Source: Mycobacterium sp.
GTDB lineage: Bacteria > Actinomycetota > Actinomycetes > Mycobacteriales > Mycobacteriaceae
Assembly: GCA_019246375.1 (NCBI GenBank)
Contig: JAFAQO010000675.1
Coordinates: 1 to 6,024, forward strand
DNA: 6,024 nt
Reading direction: 5' to 3'
Position numbers and translations under genes: made by a program. This document shows positions 1 to 5,889 of the stretch, one piece after another. The notes below the pieces were generated by a model. That model ran no database searches and had not been told where the DNA came from. It saw nothing but the letters and a program-made list of their open reading frames with translations. How positions within the stretch are numbered: position 1 is the first letter of the stretch; every line of letters begins with the position of its first letter.

Positions 1-810
1 CACGCTGATATCGGATTCGTCGCAAAAACCCAGTGCCCCGAGCAGCTGATGCGAGGTGCGCAGCACCTGCCGGGCGGTGTCGACGGCCTTGAGCCGAAGC
101 ACCAGCGCGTCCGCGGAAAGGGCTTGTGACGGAATTGATTTTGGACGGCAGATGGTGAACTTGGCCAGTTCCTCAAGCCCGCGCACTGCGACCGATGCAT
201 CTGCGACGGCGAACTGCACGGCCTGAAAACTTGCCAGCGGCTTGCCGAATTGGACGCGGGAACGCACGTGTTCGCAGGTGATGTGCAGCGATTGCTGTGC
301 GGCGCCCAAGATCCGCCACGAGCCCAGCACGAGATGCAGCTCCACGTCGACGGCGGGCACCGTTCCCTCCGGTTCGCTCAGCGTAGCGGGCACCAAGAAG
401 GGCCCAAGCTTGGCGTCGGTTCGTGACGACAGCCCGGGGCGGTACCGCGTGCCATCGATGTCGGCGGCGATCCAGTCGCCCGGCAGATCGCCGTGGTCGA
501 TACGCGGCGCCTCGGGATTCACCAGGGCAAGCCGAGCGCCGTCGGTTGCGAGCAGTTCCTCGACCAGCGGGTAGGGCAGCGCCGTCGCACCGGCGGCCTG
601 GCACAGCACAGCCGCCGCAAGCAAGTCATCGCCGCCGGACCGTACGTCGAGGTCGAACGCGCCAAGTTCGGCGAGCGCGTGCCGCGCCCGGTCGCGGATA
701 TCGTCGTCGGTCTCGGCCCGCAAGGCGGCCTGCGGGCCGCCCAACCGCGCCAGCCGCTTGGCGGCCACGGCTGCGAAGTCGGAAATACTTTCCGGCAAAG
801 CTGTATTCAC
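1..810 (-). CDS. Acyl-CoA dehydrogenase family protein, beta-type subunit (3' end cut off by window edge)
   Basis: This frame starts at GTG (810-808) and stays open for 270 codons to the window edge, so the C-terminus is missing. Its product looks like an ACAD subunit. The clearest motif is R-x-QFGKPL followed by FQAVQ (about residues 185-198), the arginine/QFG segment that contacts FAD pyrophosphate in this family. A later HQLLGALGF stretch (about 254-262) sits where ACADs have their QxHGG motif. The SEPxAGSD motif of the middle domain is absent, and residues 100-165 are degenerate. By comparison with the 360-residue gene at 3091-4173, about 80-90 residues are probably lost. The GTG overlaps the TGA of the preceding gene (GTGA), and a GGGAG lies 7 nt upstream, so the start is well supported and translation is probably coupled. 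I infer that it is the non-catalytic partner of the protein encoded at 807-1955. A degenerate stand-alone ACAD is possible but less likely. Confidence 0.85.
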   Translation of the reverse strand, partial: MNTALPESISDFAAVAAKRLARLGGPQAALRAETDDDIRDRARHALAELGAFDLDVRSGGDDLLAAAVLCQAAGATALPYPLVEELLATDGARLALVNPEAPRIDHGDLPGDWIAADIDGTRYRPGLSSRTDAKLGPFLVPATLSEPEGTVPAVDVELHLVLGSWRILGAAQQSLHITCEHVRSRVQFGKPLASFQAVQFAVADASVAVRGLEELAKFTICRPKSIPSQALSADALVLRLKAVDTARQVLRTSHQLLGALGFCDESDISV

Positions 811-1955
811 CGCTGATCTCCCAAAACTTCGCGCGCCACCAGCATCCGCTGCACCTCGATGGTTCCCGACGCGACGGTGGCCGCCTGGGCATAACGCCAA
901 TGATCTTCGACCGCCCCATGCAGCCGCGCCGCAGCACCGCTGTCCAGTGCCGACGGACCCAGCACGTCGAACAGCAACTCGGCGACTTGCTGGTCGCAGG
1001 TGGTGGCCGCGATACGCGCGGCACTGGCTGCCGCACCCGCCGACGGGTCCTCCTGGAGTGACACGGCTCGATACGCGAGCAGCCGCGCTACCCGCAGATC
1101 GACCAGTGCCCGCACCCAGCGGCTGCGAATCGATTCGGGCAACCGATCCCAGTCGTCGCCGAGGTCGGCACGCATCCGGTCGAGCAGCGACTCGCACCGC
1201 GCGTATCGGGCGATCCCGACCCGCTCGAAGGCGAGCGCTTCGCGCATTACTCGCCATCCGTCGCCGACCAATCCAAGGACGTCTTCTGGGGAGGCCTGCA
1301 CGCCGTCGAGAAACACCTCGTTGAGGTGATGCGGCCCCAGCATCGAACGGATCGGCCGCACAGTGATACCGGCCCGGTCCATCGGGATCAGAAATAGCGT
1401 GAGCCGCTTGGACTTCGGTGCGCCCGGATCGGTGCATGCCGCCAGCACACACCACGATGCCATCTGGGCATACGACGTCCAGACCTTCTGACCGGTGATG
1501 CGCCAACCGTCGCCGTCGGACACGGCGCGGGTGCGCAACGACGCGAGATCGCTTCCTGCCTCCGGTTCGGAAAATCCTTGGCACCAAATCACTTCGCCGG
1601 CCGCGATCGCTGACAGGTGGCGGCCCTTCTGCTCGGGTGTGCCGTAGCGCATCAGCGCCGGCCCGACCCAGTTGATGCCCATGTACTGGGCACCGCGCGG
1701 TTCATGGTGGGCCCACATTTCTTCGCGCACCACGGTCTGTTGCCAGATCGAGCCGCCGCCGCCGCCGTGCTCTTTTGGCCACGCCAGCGCGAGTAACCCT
1801 TCGGAAGCCAGTAGCTTGCAGAAGGACTCGGTGGTCGCCAGATCTTGCGGGTCGTAGGTGCAGGCGCCCAGGAAGCCGCCCGGGATATGGTGAGAAATCA
1901 ACTGCCGCAATCGTTTTCTCAGTTCGCCGGCGTCGGCGCCGAGGTCGTAATCCAT
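807..1955 (-). CDS. Acyl-CoA dehydrogenase, alpha-type (catalytic) subunit
   Basis: The 382-residue product has ordinary ACAD length and would oxidise an acyl-CoA to the trans-2-enoyl-CoA using FAD in the cytoplasm. The N-terminal helical domain is followed by AWPKEHGG (58-65), FSEPEAGSD (128-136), the flavin-contacting KVWT (157-160) and a C-terminal GTIEVQR segment (364-370). The position that is Glu in medium-chain enzymes (Y-E-G-T) is Ser363 here. A candidate replacement base is Glu244 in LAFERVG, which aligns with the helix-G Glu of isovaleryl- and long-chain-type ACADs. The R-x-QFGKP motif is missing, suggesting that a partner subunit completes the FAD site. The neighbour at 1-810 carries that motif. 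The start is chosen at the ATG at 1955 because GAAGGA (1970-1965) lies 9 nt before it. An ATG at 1964 gives 385 residues and an ATGA overlap, but has no gap after the ribosome binding site. A longer in-frame extension to 2120 merely shadows the upstream gene. Confidence 0.93.
   Translation of the reverse strand: MDYDLGADAGELRKRLRQLISHHIPGGFLGACTYDPQDLATTESFCKLLASEGLLALAWPKEHGGGGGSIWQQTVVREEMWAHHEPRGAQYMGINWVGPALMRYGTPEQKGRHLSAIAAGEVIWCQGFSEPEAGSDLASLRTRAVSDGDGWRITGQKVWTSYAQMASWCVLAACTDPGAPKSKRLTLFLIPMDRAGITVRPIRSMLGPHHLNEVFLDGVQASPEDVLGLVGDGWRVMREALAFERVGIARYARCESLLDRMRADLGDDWDRLPESIRSRWVRALVDLRVARLLAYRAVSLQEDPSAGAAASAARIAATTCDQQVAELLFDVLGPSALDSGAAARLHGAVEDHWRYAQAATVASGTIEVQRMLVAREVLGDQR
818..822 (-). 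promoter_or_regulatory. Ribosome binding site for the beta-type ACAD at the left edge
   Basis: GGGAG (822-818) sits 7 nt before the GTG at 810, within the 3' end of the preceding ACAD gene. It supports a GTG start that overlaps the upstream stop codon. Confidence 0.6.
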
Positions 1956-1960
1956 CGTCG

Positions 1961-3094
1961 TCATTCCTTCGGCAGTCCGAGCACCCGCTCGGCGATGATG
2001 TTGCGCTGAATCTCCGATGTCCCGCCGTAGATGGTCGCAGCCAGTGCGTCTTGGCGTTCGAAAAGCAGGTCCGGGTTGCCGCTGGAGCGCGGGCCCGCTA
2101 CCACGGCGCACAGTTCCCAAACCCGTTGCAATGTCAGTGATCCCAGCAGCTTGAGGATGTCTGCCTCCGGGCTCGGCCGGCCGGCGAGTTCGTTATTCAG
2201 TGCGCGATATCCGGTGGCTTTCAGCGCGTCGGCGTCGGCGAGCAGCGAGCCAAGCTCAGCGAGGACATCTGACGCCTGCTCGCCGTCGGTACCGCCGATG
2301 TCGCGGATCGAGTCGAGTCCGCGACGGATTTCCACCCAGTTCATAATCCAGATCATCTGGCGTTCGTGCTGCAGCGACGACAGCGCGACATGCCAGCCGC
2401 CGTTGCAGGGACCAAGGAGGTTAGCCGCGGGCACCTCGACGTCGTCGAGAAACATCTCGCAGAACGTCTCATCGGAGATCGACGCCATCCGAATCGGTTT
2501 GACGGTCACGCCGGGAGACTGCAGATCAAGGATGAGGCACGAGATACCACGGTGTTTCGGCGCCGCCGGATCGGTGCGGGCATACAGCGTGCACCATCGC
2601 GACAGATGCGCCTGGGTGGTCCAGATCTTGCGACCGTTGACCAGGAAGACGTCGCCTTTCCGCACGGCACGGGTGCGCAGCCCGGCGAAATCGGATCCGG
2701 CTTCCGGCTCCGACATGCCCAGCGCCCACCACTCGTCGCCGCGCAGCACAGGCACCAGCAGGCGTTCGATCTGCTCGGGTGTGCCGAACTGGCGAAGCGC
2801 GGGCGCGACCACGTTGGGTCCGGCGATATTTGGCAGTTTGGGCGCCGAGCGCATCGCCGCCTCGAGCCGGATCTCCATCGCCTCCCGCAAGCCCAGCGAC
2901 CGGCCGCCGTGCTCGGTGGGCCAAGTCGGCTGCAACCACCCGGACTCGAACGCGGCCCGCTGATAATCGCGCCGCAAGCCGAGATCCCAGCGGTACTCCC
3001 GATATCGCTCGCCGTAGTAGTCGTCGGGCAGAAAGTCGGCCAGCCACGCCGCGAACTCGGCGACGACATCGGCGGTGGTATCGGTGGCCGTCAC
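1961..3094 (-). CDS. Acyl-CoA dehydrogenase, alpha-type (catalytic) subunit
   Basis: This is a full-length ACAD of 377 residues and the second gene of the operon. Visible motifs are TWPTEHGG (57-64), MSEPEAGSD (127-135), KIWTT (156-160), a FLDDVEVP middle-domain strand (215-222) and IYGGTSEIQR (355-364) near the C-terminus. In the last motif the usual catalytic Glu is Gly357. LQHERQM (241-247) supplies Glu244 at the helix-G position that acts as base in isovaleryl/long-chain ACADs and in the alpha subunit of known mycobacterial heterotetramers. As in the next gene downstream, R-x-QFGKP is absent. The start is GTG (3094-3092), overlapping the TGA of the previous gene as GTGA, with a run of G (3106-3101) 6 nt upstream. 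The closest family picture is FadE26/FadE28-like alpha subunits. The substrate is unknown; a bulky or branched acyl-CoA is inferred from the subunit architecture only. Confidence 0.94.
   Translation of the reverse strand: MTATDTTADVVAEFAAWLADFLPDDYYGERYREYRWDLGLRRDYQRAAFESGWLQPTWPTEHGGRSLGLREAMEIRLEAAMRSAPKLPNIAGPNVVAPALRQFGTPEQIERLLVPVLRGDEWWALGMSEPEAGSDFAGLRTRAVRKGDVFLVNGRKIWTTQAHLSRWCTLYARTDPAAPKHRGISCLILDLQSPGVTVKPIRMASISDETFCEMFLDDVEVPAANLLGPCNGGWHVALSSLQHERQMIWIMNWVEIRRGLDSIRDIGGTDGEQASDVLAELGSLLADADALKATGYRALNNELAGRPSPEADILKLLGSLTLQRVWELCAVVAGPRSSGNPDLLFERQDALAATIYGGTSEIQRNIIAERVLGLPKE
1965..1970 (-). promoter_or_regulatory. Ribosome binding site that decides the start of the second alpha-type ACAD
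   Basis: GAAGGA (1970-1965) lies inside the last codons of the upstream ACAD gene. It directly abuts the ATG at 1964, which is too close to use, and is 9 nt from the ATG at 1955. The spacing therefore supports the second ATG. Confidence 0.55.
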
Positions 3095-4173
3095 GCTGCG
3101 CCCCCCGCGAAGCGGCGGCCCACCGCATGGTAGAGCGCGCGACTGTCTCCCAGCGCCGCCGCAGCCTGCCAGGCGTGCCGCAGATACAGATGGATGTCAT
3201 GCTCCCAGGTCTGCGCGAGAGCGCCGTGCACCTGCACCGCAGTCCGTGCACAGCCGACCGCCGCCTCACCTGCGGCCGCCTTGGCGAGCGCCGCACCGGT
3301 CCAGGCAGCTGCGGCGGTGCTCGAGGAGTCATCGAGGAGAGCTGCCGCCGCGTAGGTCACACTGCGGGCGCGCTCCAGCGCGACGTAGTTGTCGGCCAAG
3401 GCATGTTTGATGCCCTGGAAAGCGCCGATCGGCTTGCCGAACTGCCGCCGCGACTTGGCGTGCTCGACGGACCTGGTCAACGCGGCGCTGGCCACTCCAA
3501 CCAGGTCGGCGGCCGCGGCAACCAGCGGCCAGGCCAACGCGAATCCGACGTCGACGGGTGCGCTTGCCACCGGCGTGGTGTCGATCTCGACGTCGGCCAG
3601 GGGTTGCGCGGGATTAGTGCATTCGGCCGCCGGCTCGCTCATGACTCCGTCACCGTTGCGCACAACGGCGGCCATCACCTCATCGTCGGCTGCGGCCAGG
3701 GTGACGATCAAATCGGCCCGCGAAAAGTCGGGGACCGCAATTGCACGCCCGCGCAGACGGCCTTGCTGCAGCGTCATCGCCGCACCAGGCAACCGGTGCC
3801 CGGGCGGGTGGGCCGCCAGGGTGGCGACGACTCCGCCGGCGATGTCGTTGCGCAACCGGTCCATCTCCGAGCCGGCCGCGCGCAGCACACCCGCCGCAAG
3901 ACCGACACTGCTCAACAAGGGGATCGGGGCGATCGCGGTTCCACACTCTTCCAGGACCACCGCCACATCAACCGTGCTCAACGAGCTATCGCCGGCTGAG
4001 GCGGGCGCGGCGAGCTCCGTCCAGCCAAGGTCGACAACGGTTTTCCACAACGTTCGCCAGCGTTCCGGGTCCGTCATCGCCTGACGAGCGACATCGGGCG
4101 GGCACTCGGCATGTATGACATCCCGCACGCTGTCGCGCAGCGCCAGCTGCTCGGAGTTCAGTCCGACATCCAT
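3091..4173 (-). CDS. Acyl-CoA dehydrogenase family protein, beta-type subunit
   Basis: This is the first gene of the ACAD operon, with 360 residues. The N-terminus (LNSEQLALRDSVRDVI, 5-20) is the typical ACAD helix, followed by LGWTELAAP (49-57) and VVLEECG (72-78). The middle domain, roughly 110-210, is degenerate and lacks SEPxAGSD and the W-T flavin motif. The C-terminal domain is well kept: SRRQFGKPIGAFQ (241-253), then VQVHGALAQTWEHD (313-326) and LYLRHA (329-334). These are FAD-contact motifs supplied across a dimer interface. No GT-x-E segment follows, so no catalytic Glu is evident. This motif set mirrors beta subunits of alpha2beta2 ACADs, and I infer pairing with the product encoded at 1961-3094. 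The start is the ATG at 4173, with AGGGGA (4182-4177) 3 nt upstream. The frame is open to 4221, but the extra residues look like promoter sequence read as protein. Confidence 0.92.
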   Translation of the reverse strand: MDVGLNSEQLALRDSVRDVIHAECPPDVARQAMTDPERWRTLWKTVVDLGWTELAAPASAGDSSLSTVDVAVVLEECGTAIAPIPLLSSVGLAAGVLRAAGSEMDRLRNDIAGGVVATLAAHPPGHRLPGAAMTLQQGRLRGRAIAVPDFSRADLIVTLAAADDEVMAAVVRNGDGVMSEPAAECTNPAQPLADVEIDTTPVASAPVDVGFALAWPLVAAAADLVGVASAALTRSVEHAKSRRQFGKPIGAFQGIKHALADNYVALERARSVTYAAAALLDDSSSTAAAAWTGAALAKAAAGEAAVGCARTAVQVHGALAQTWEHDIHLYLRHAWQAAAALGDSRALYHAVGRRFAGGAA

Positions 4174-4191
4174 AAATCCCCTAACATCATA

Positions 4192-4221
4192 AAAATAGTA
4201 AACTAGCCTTCGCGGCGTCAA
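4192..4221 (-). promoter_or_regulatory. Candidate sigma-70-type promoter of the ACAD operon
   Basis: Read on the minus strand, TTGACG (4221-4216) is followed after 18 nt by TATTTT (4197-4192). This resembles -35 and -10 elements placed about 20 nt before the start of the first ACAD gene, leaving a 5' leader of roughly 10 nt that holds the AGGGGA. An alternative -10 is TACTAT with a 15-nt spacer. It is the only markedly AT-rich patch in the window. This is a motif match only. Confidence 0.5.
4196..4205. promoter_or_regulatory. Short inverted repeat TAGT-AA-ACTA, possible operator
   Basis: Two 4-nt arms, TAGT and ACTA, flank an AA centre and overlap the candidate -10 region of the ACAD operon in the divergent gap. 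A repressor bound here could control the ACAD operon and perhaps the LLM gene as well. The arms do not extend outward, and the site does not match the KstR or KstR2 consensus as I know them. With such short arms, chance occurrence is quite possible. Confidence 0.25.
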
Positions 4222-4252
4222 TCGCTACGGCTATGGCCGACCCGGGAGCCCG

Positions 4253-4258
4253 TATTGT
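4253..4258 (+). promoter_or_regulatory. Candidate -10 box of the LLM gene, suggesting a leaderless transcript
   Basis: TATTGT fits the TANNNT pattern of actinobacterial -10 elements and ends 8 nt before the ATG at 4267. Transcription would then begin at or within a few bases of the start codon. The lack of a ribosome binding site next to that ATG agrees with this. No convincing -35 element is visible, and another TANNNT (TAAACT, 4199-4204) could instead give a leader of about 55 nt. Confidence 0.35.
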
Positions 4259-4266
4259 GATCAGCC

Positions 4267-5130
4267 ATGGTCGAGTGGTTCCTGTTTCTGCCCCAGCTGC
4301 GATTGCCGGTAACCGAGATCGTTGGGCGAGCGCGCCACGCCGAGGCCAGTGGGTTCGACGGAATCGCATTCATCGACCACCTCGAGGCGCCCGGGCTGCC
4401 CGATGAAAACATCTGGGAAGCAATGGGGATTGCCGGGTGGGTTGCCGCGAAGACAGAGCGGTTGCGGATCGGCCACCTAGTGCTCTGCGATGCTTTTCGG
4501 CATCCTGCCGTGCTCGCCAAACAAGCCGTCACGCTGTCAGCGGCGTCCGATGGCAGATTCGAACTCGGGCTTGGCGCCGGCTCGTGGCCTGCCGAGTTCG
4601 CGAGATTTGGTGTCGGCCAGCACGATCCGGCCGCACGGGTCGAGCAGCTCGAACGCCATCTGGACTTGATCATGCAGTACTGGGGTCGTGGCGAGGGCCC
4701 GCAACGCAGTCAGGCGCCGCGCCCGGAACATGCGATCCCGCTGATTCTCGGTGGCACCGGGCGCACGATGATGGGACTCGTTCGCAAATACGCGGATTGG
4801 TGGAACCTGCCCGCGAATCATATCGATCGGTTGTCAGCGTTGGCTCCAGCGGCGGGATCGGCGCGGCGGTCAGTTCAGCAAATGGTGGGGTTCGTCGGCA
4901 AGGGCGCTGATCCCCAGGCGGTACGGGAGCTGGCTAACCGGCGATTCGGTTATTTGGGTTCTGGACTCGTCTGCGGCGATGCCGATCAGCTGATCCAGCA
5001 CTTCGCGGGCCTGGCCAGTCACGGTGTCGAGCGGTTCTACGTCTGGTTCGCTGATTTCGCCGAACCGCACTCGCTGCACGAGTTCGGAGAATCAGTGATC
5101 AAGCTCTTCCCGGCCGCCGCTAGGCGGTAG
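4267..5130 (+). CDS. LLM-class (luciferase-like) flavin/F420-dependent oxidoreductase
   Basis: The 287-residue product is recognisable as a bacterial luciferase-like TIM-barrel oxidoreductase. It opens with FLFLPQ (5-10), then a helix with ARHAEASGFDGIAFIDH (22-38) typical of the first barrel repeat. RLRIG (65-69) and HPAVLAKQAVTLSAASDGR (79-97), ending in GLGAG (101-105), form the family core. IPLILGGTGR (157-166) and KYADWWN (174-180) form the second conserved block, where FMN or F420 phosphate is usually held. It is slightly short for the family but appears intact. Cofactor (reduced FMN or F420) and substrate cannot be decided. The ATG at 4267 is the first possible start, because an in-frame TGA lies at 4258-4260 and the next Met is about 50 codons on. 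No clear ribosome binding site precedes it, and a TATTGT box ends 8 nt upstream, so the message may be leaderless. The gene is divergent from the ACAD operon and converges on the SDR gene. Confidence 0.92.
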   Translation: MVEWFLFLPQLRLPVTEIVGRARHAEASGFDGIAFIDHLEAPGLPDENIWEAMGIAGWVAAKTERLRIGHLVLCDAFRHPAVLAKQAVTLSAASDGRFELGLGAGSWPAEFARFGVGQHDPAARVEQLERHLDLIMQYWGRGEGPQRSQAPRPEHAIPLILGGTGRTMMGLVRKYADWWNLPANHIDRLSALAPAAGSARRSVQQMVGFVGKGADPQAVRELANRRFGYLGSGLVCGDADQLIQHFAGLASHGVERFYVWFADFAEPHSLHEFGESVIKLFPAAARR

Positions 5131-5136
5131 CGGTCA

Positions 5137-5853
5137 TCAGCGCTGCCCAGCGCGGCGGCGAGCCTCTGTCGGCACGATCGGTTCACGGGCGAAGGGGCCG
5201 CGCCGCACTGCCTCCATCCGGATCTCCGGCAGATCCACCGATGAGTCCACGGTGTCCAGCCAGGCGACGGCCTCAGCGACATCCGACACCTGGATTGCGT
5301 ACATCTCGAACGGAACGTCTTGCAGCATCTCGGTTTCCACCGGGCCAGGGGTCACGATGTGGACGCTGATGCCGTCGCGGTCGACTTCGAGCGCCAGAGC
5401 ACGTGCGAACGCGTTCATGCCGGCCTTCGACGCCGAGTAGGCGGTTCGGGCCATCATCGGCTCGTGCGCCGCCGACGAGGAGATGAACACCAGTCGCGAG
5501 CCGGCGCGCATCAGCGGCAACACCGCGGCGGTCACCACGAAGCACGAGTCCAGGTTGGCGGCCATGATCGCCCGCCACTGGTCGAAAGTCTGCTTGCGTG
5601 CATACGTTCCGCCGAGCATGCCGGCGGCGTGGACGAGCAGGTCGACCGTCTCCAATTCACTTATGGCACCGGCGAATCCGGCTGGATCCGAGGCGTCGGC
5701 CACGATGTGGCGGGCACCGATCTCCTCGGCTGCCGCCCGCAACGGGCCTTCCCGGCGTGCCGACACCACAACGTCGTAGCCCAGATCGCCCAGTTTGCGT
5801 GCGCACGCTTTGCCGATCCCGCCGCTGCCGCCGGTGACCAGTGCGGTTCTCAC
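5137..5853 (-). CDS. Short-chain dehydrogenase/reductase (classical SDR, NAD(P)-dependent)
   Basis: The 238-residue product is a classical SDR with a Rossmann fold. The N-terminal nucleotide-binding motif is TGGSGGIG (7-14). SARR (31-34) after the second strand puts Arg33/Arg34 where NADP(H)-preferring enzymes have basic residues. HAAG (75-78) replaces the usual NNAG. The catalytic set is Asn100, Ser126, Tyr139 and Lys143, the last two in YSASK, and PGPVET (169-174) precedes the substrate lid. It would interconvert a hydroxyl and a carbonyl; in this setting a 3-hydroxyacyl-CoA, a ring alcohol or a fatty aldehyde are all possible. The start is GTG (5853-5851) with GAGGGA (5863-5858) 4 nt upstream. 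The stop lies 6 nt from the stop of the convergent LLM gene. After the lid, roughly residues 175-238, the sequence is short and Arg-rich at the end, so substrate assignment by motif is not possible. Confidence 0.94.
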   Translation of the reverse strand: MRTALVTGGSGGIGKACARKLGDLGYDVVVSARREGPLRAAAEEIGARHIVADASDPAGFAGAISELETVDLLVHAAGMLGGTYARKQTFDQWRAIMAANLDSCFVVTAAVLPLMRAGSRLVFISSSAAHEPMMARTAYSASKAGMNAFARALALEVDRDGISVHIVTPGPVETEMLQDVPFEMYAIQVSDVAEAVAWLDTVDSSVDLPEIRMEAVRRGPFAREPIVPTEARRRAGQR

Positions 5854-5857
5854 GGAT

Positions 5858-5863
5858 TCCCTC
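5858..5863 (-). promoter_or_regulatory. Ribosome binding site of the SDR gene
   Basis: GAGGGA (5863-5858) lies 4 nt before the GTG at 5853 and fixes this non-ATG start. The predicted protein then begins directly with the first Rossmann strand, as expected for a short SDR. Confidence 0.6.
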
Positions 5864-5889
5864 GTTGGACCGTTCGCCGAATCAAAGGC

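Noticed and set aside
173..604. Minus-strand 143-codon frame in the left region
   Set aside because: It is out of frame with the partial ACAD spanning 1-810, which has the R-x-QFGKP motif and a supported GTG start. The other frame is Arg-rich and motif-free.
1965..2120. N-terminal extension of the second alpha-type ACAD to an upstream start at 2120
   Set aside because: The added residues are Arg/Gly-rich, resemble no ACAD N-terminus, and lie wholly inside the coding region of the upstream ACAD.
2366..3999. Long plus-strand open frames opposite the ACAD genes, up to about 400 codons
   Set aside because: They are Arg/Pro/Ala-rich with no recognisable motif, a usual by-product of high GC opposite real genes. 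The minus-strand frames carry clear family motifs.
4174..4221. Extension of the first ACAD gene to 4221
   Set aside because: The extra residues are encoded by the AT-rich promoter stretch and follow no clear ribosome binding site. The ATG at 4173 has AGGGGA just upstream and begins a typical ACAD N-terminus.
5113..5153. Hairpins CCGCC-gcta-GGCGG (5114-5127) and GCGCT-gccc-AGCGC (5140-5153) as a bidirectional terminator
   Set aside because: The stems are only 5 bp, lie at the coding ends, and are not followed by T-runs. Such stems are common by chance in GC-rich DNA.
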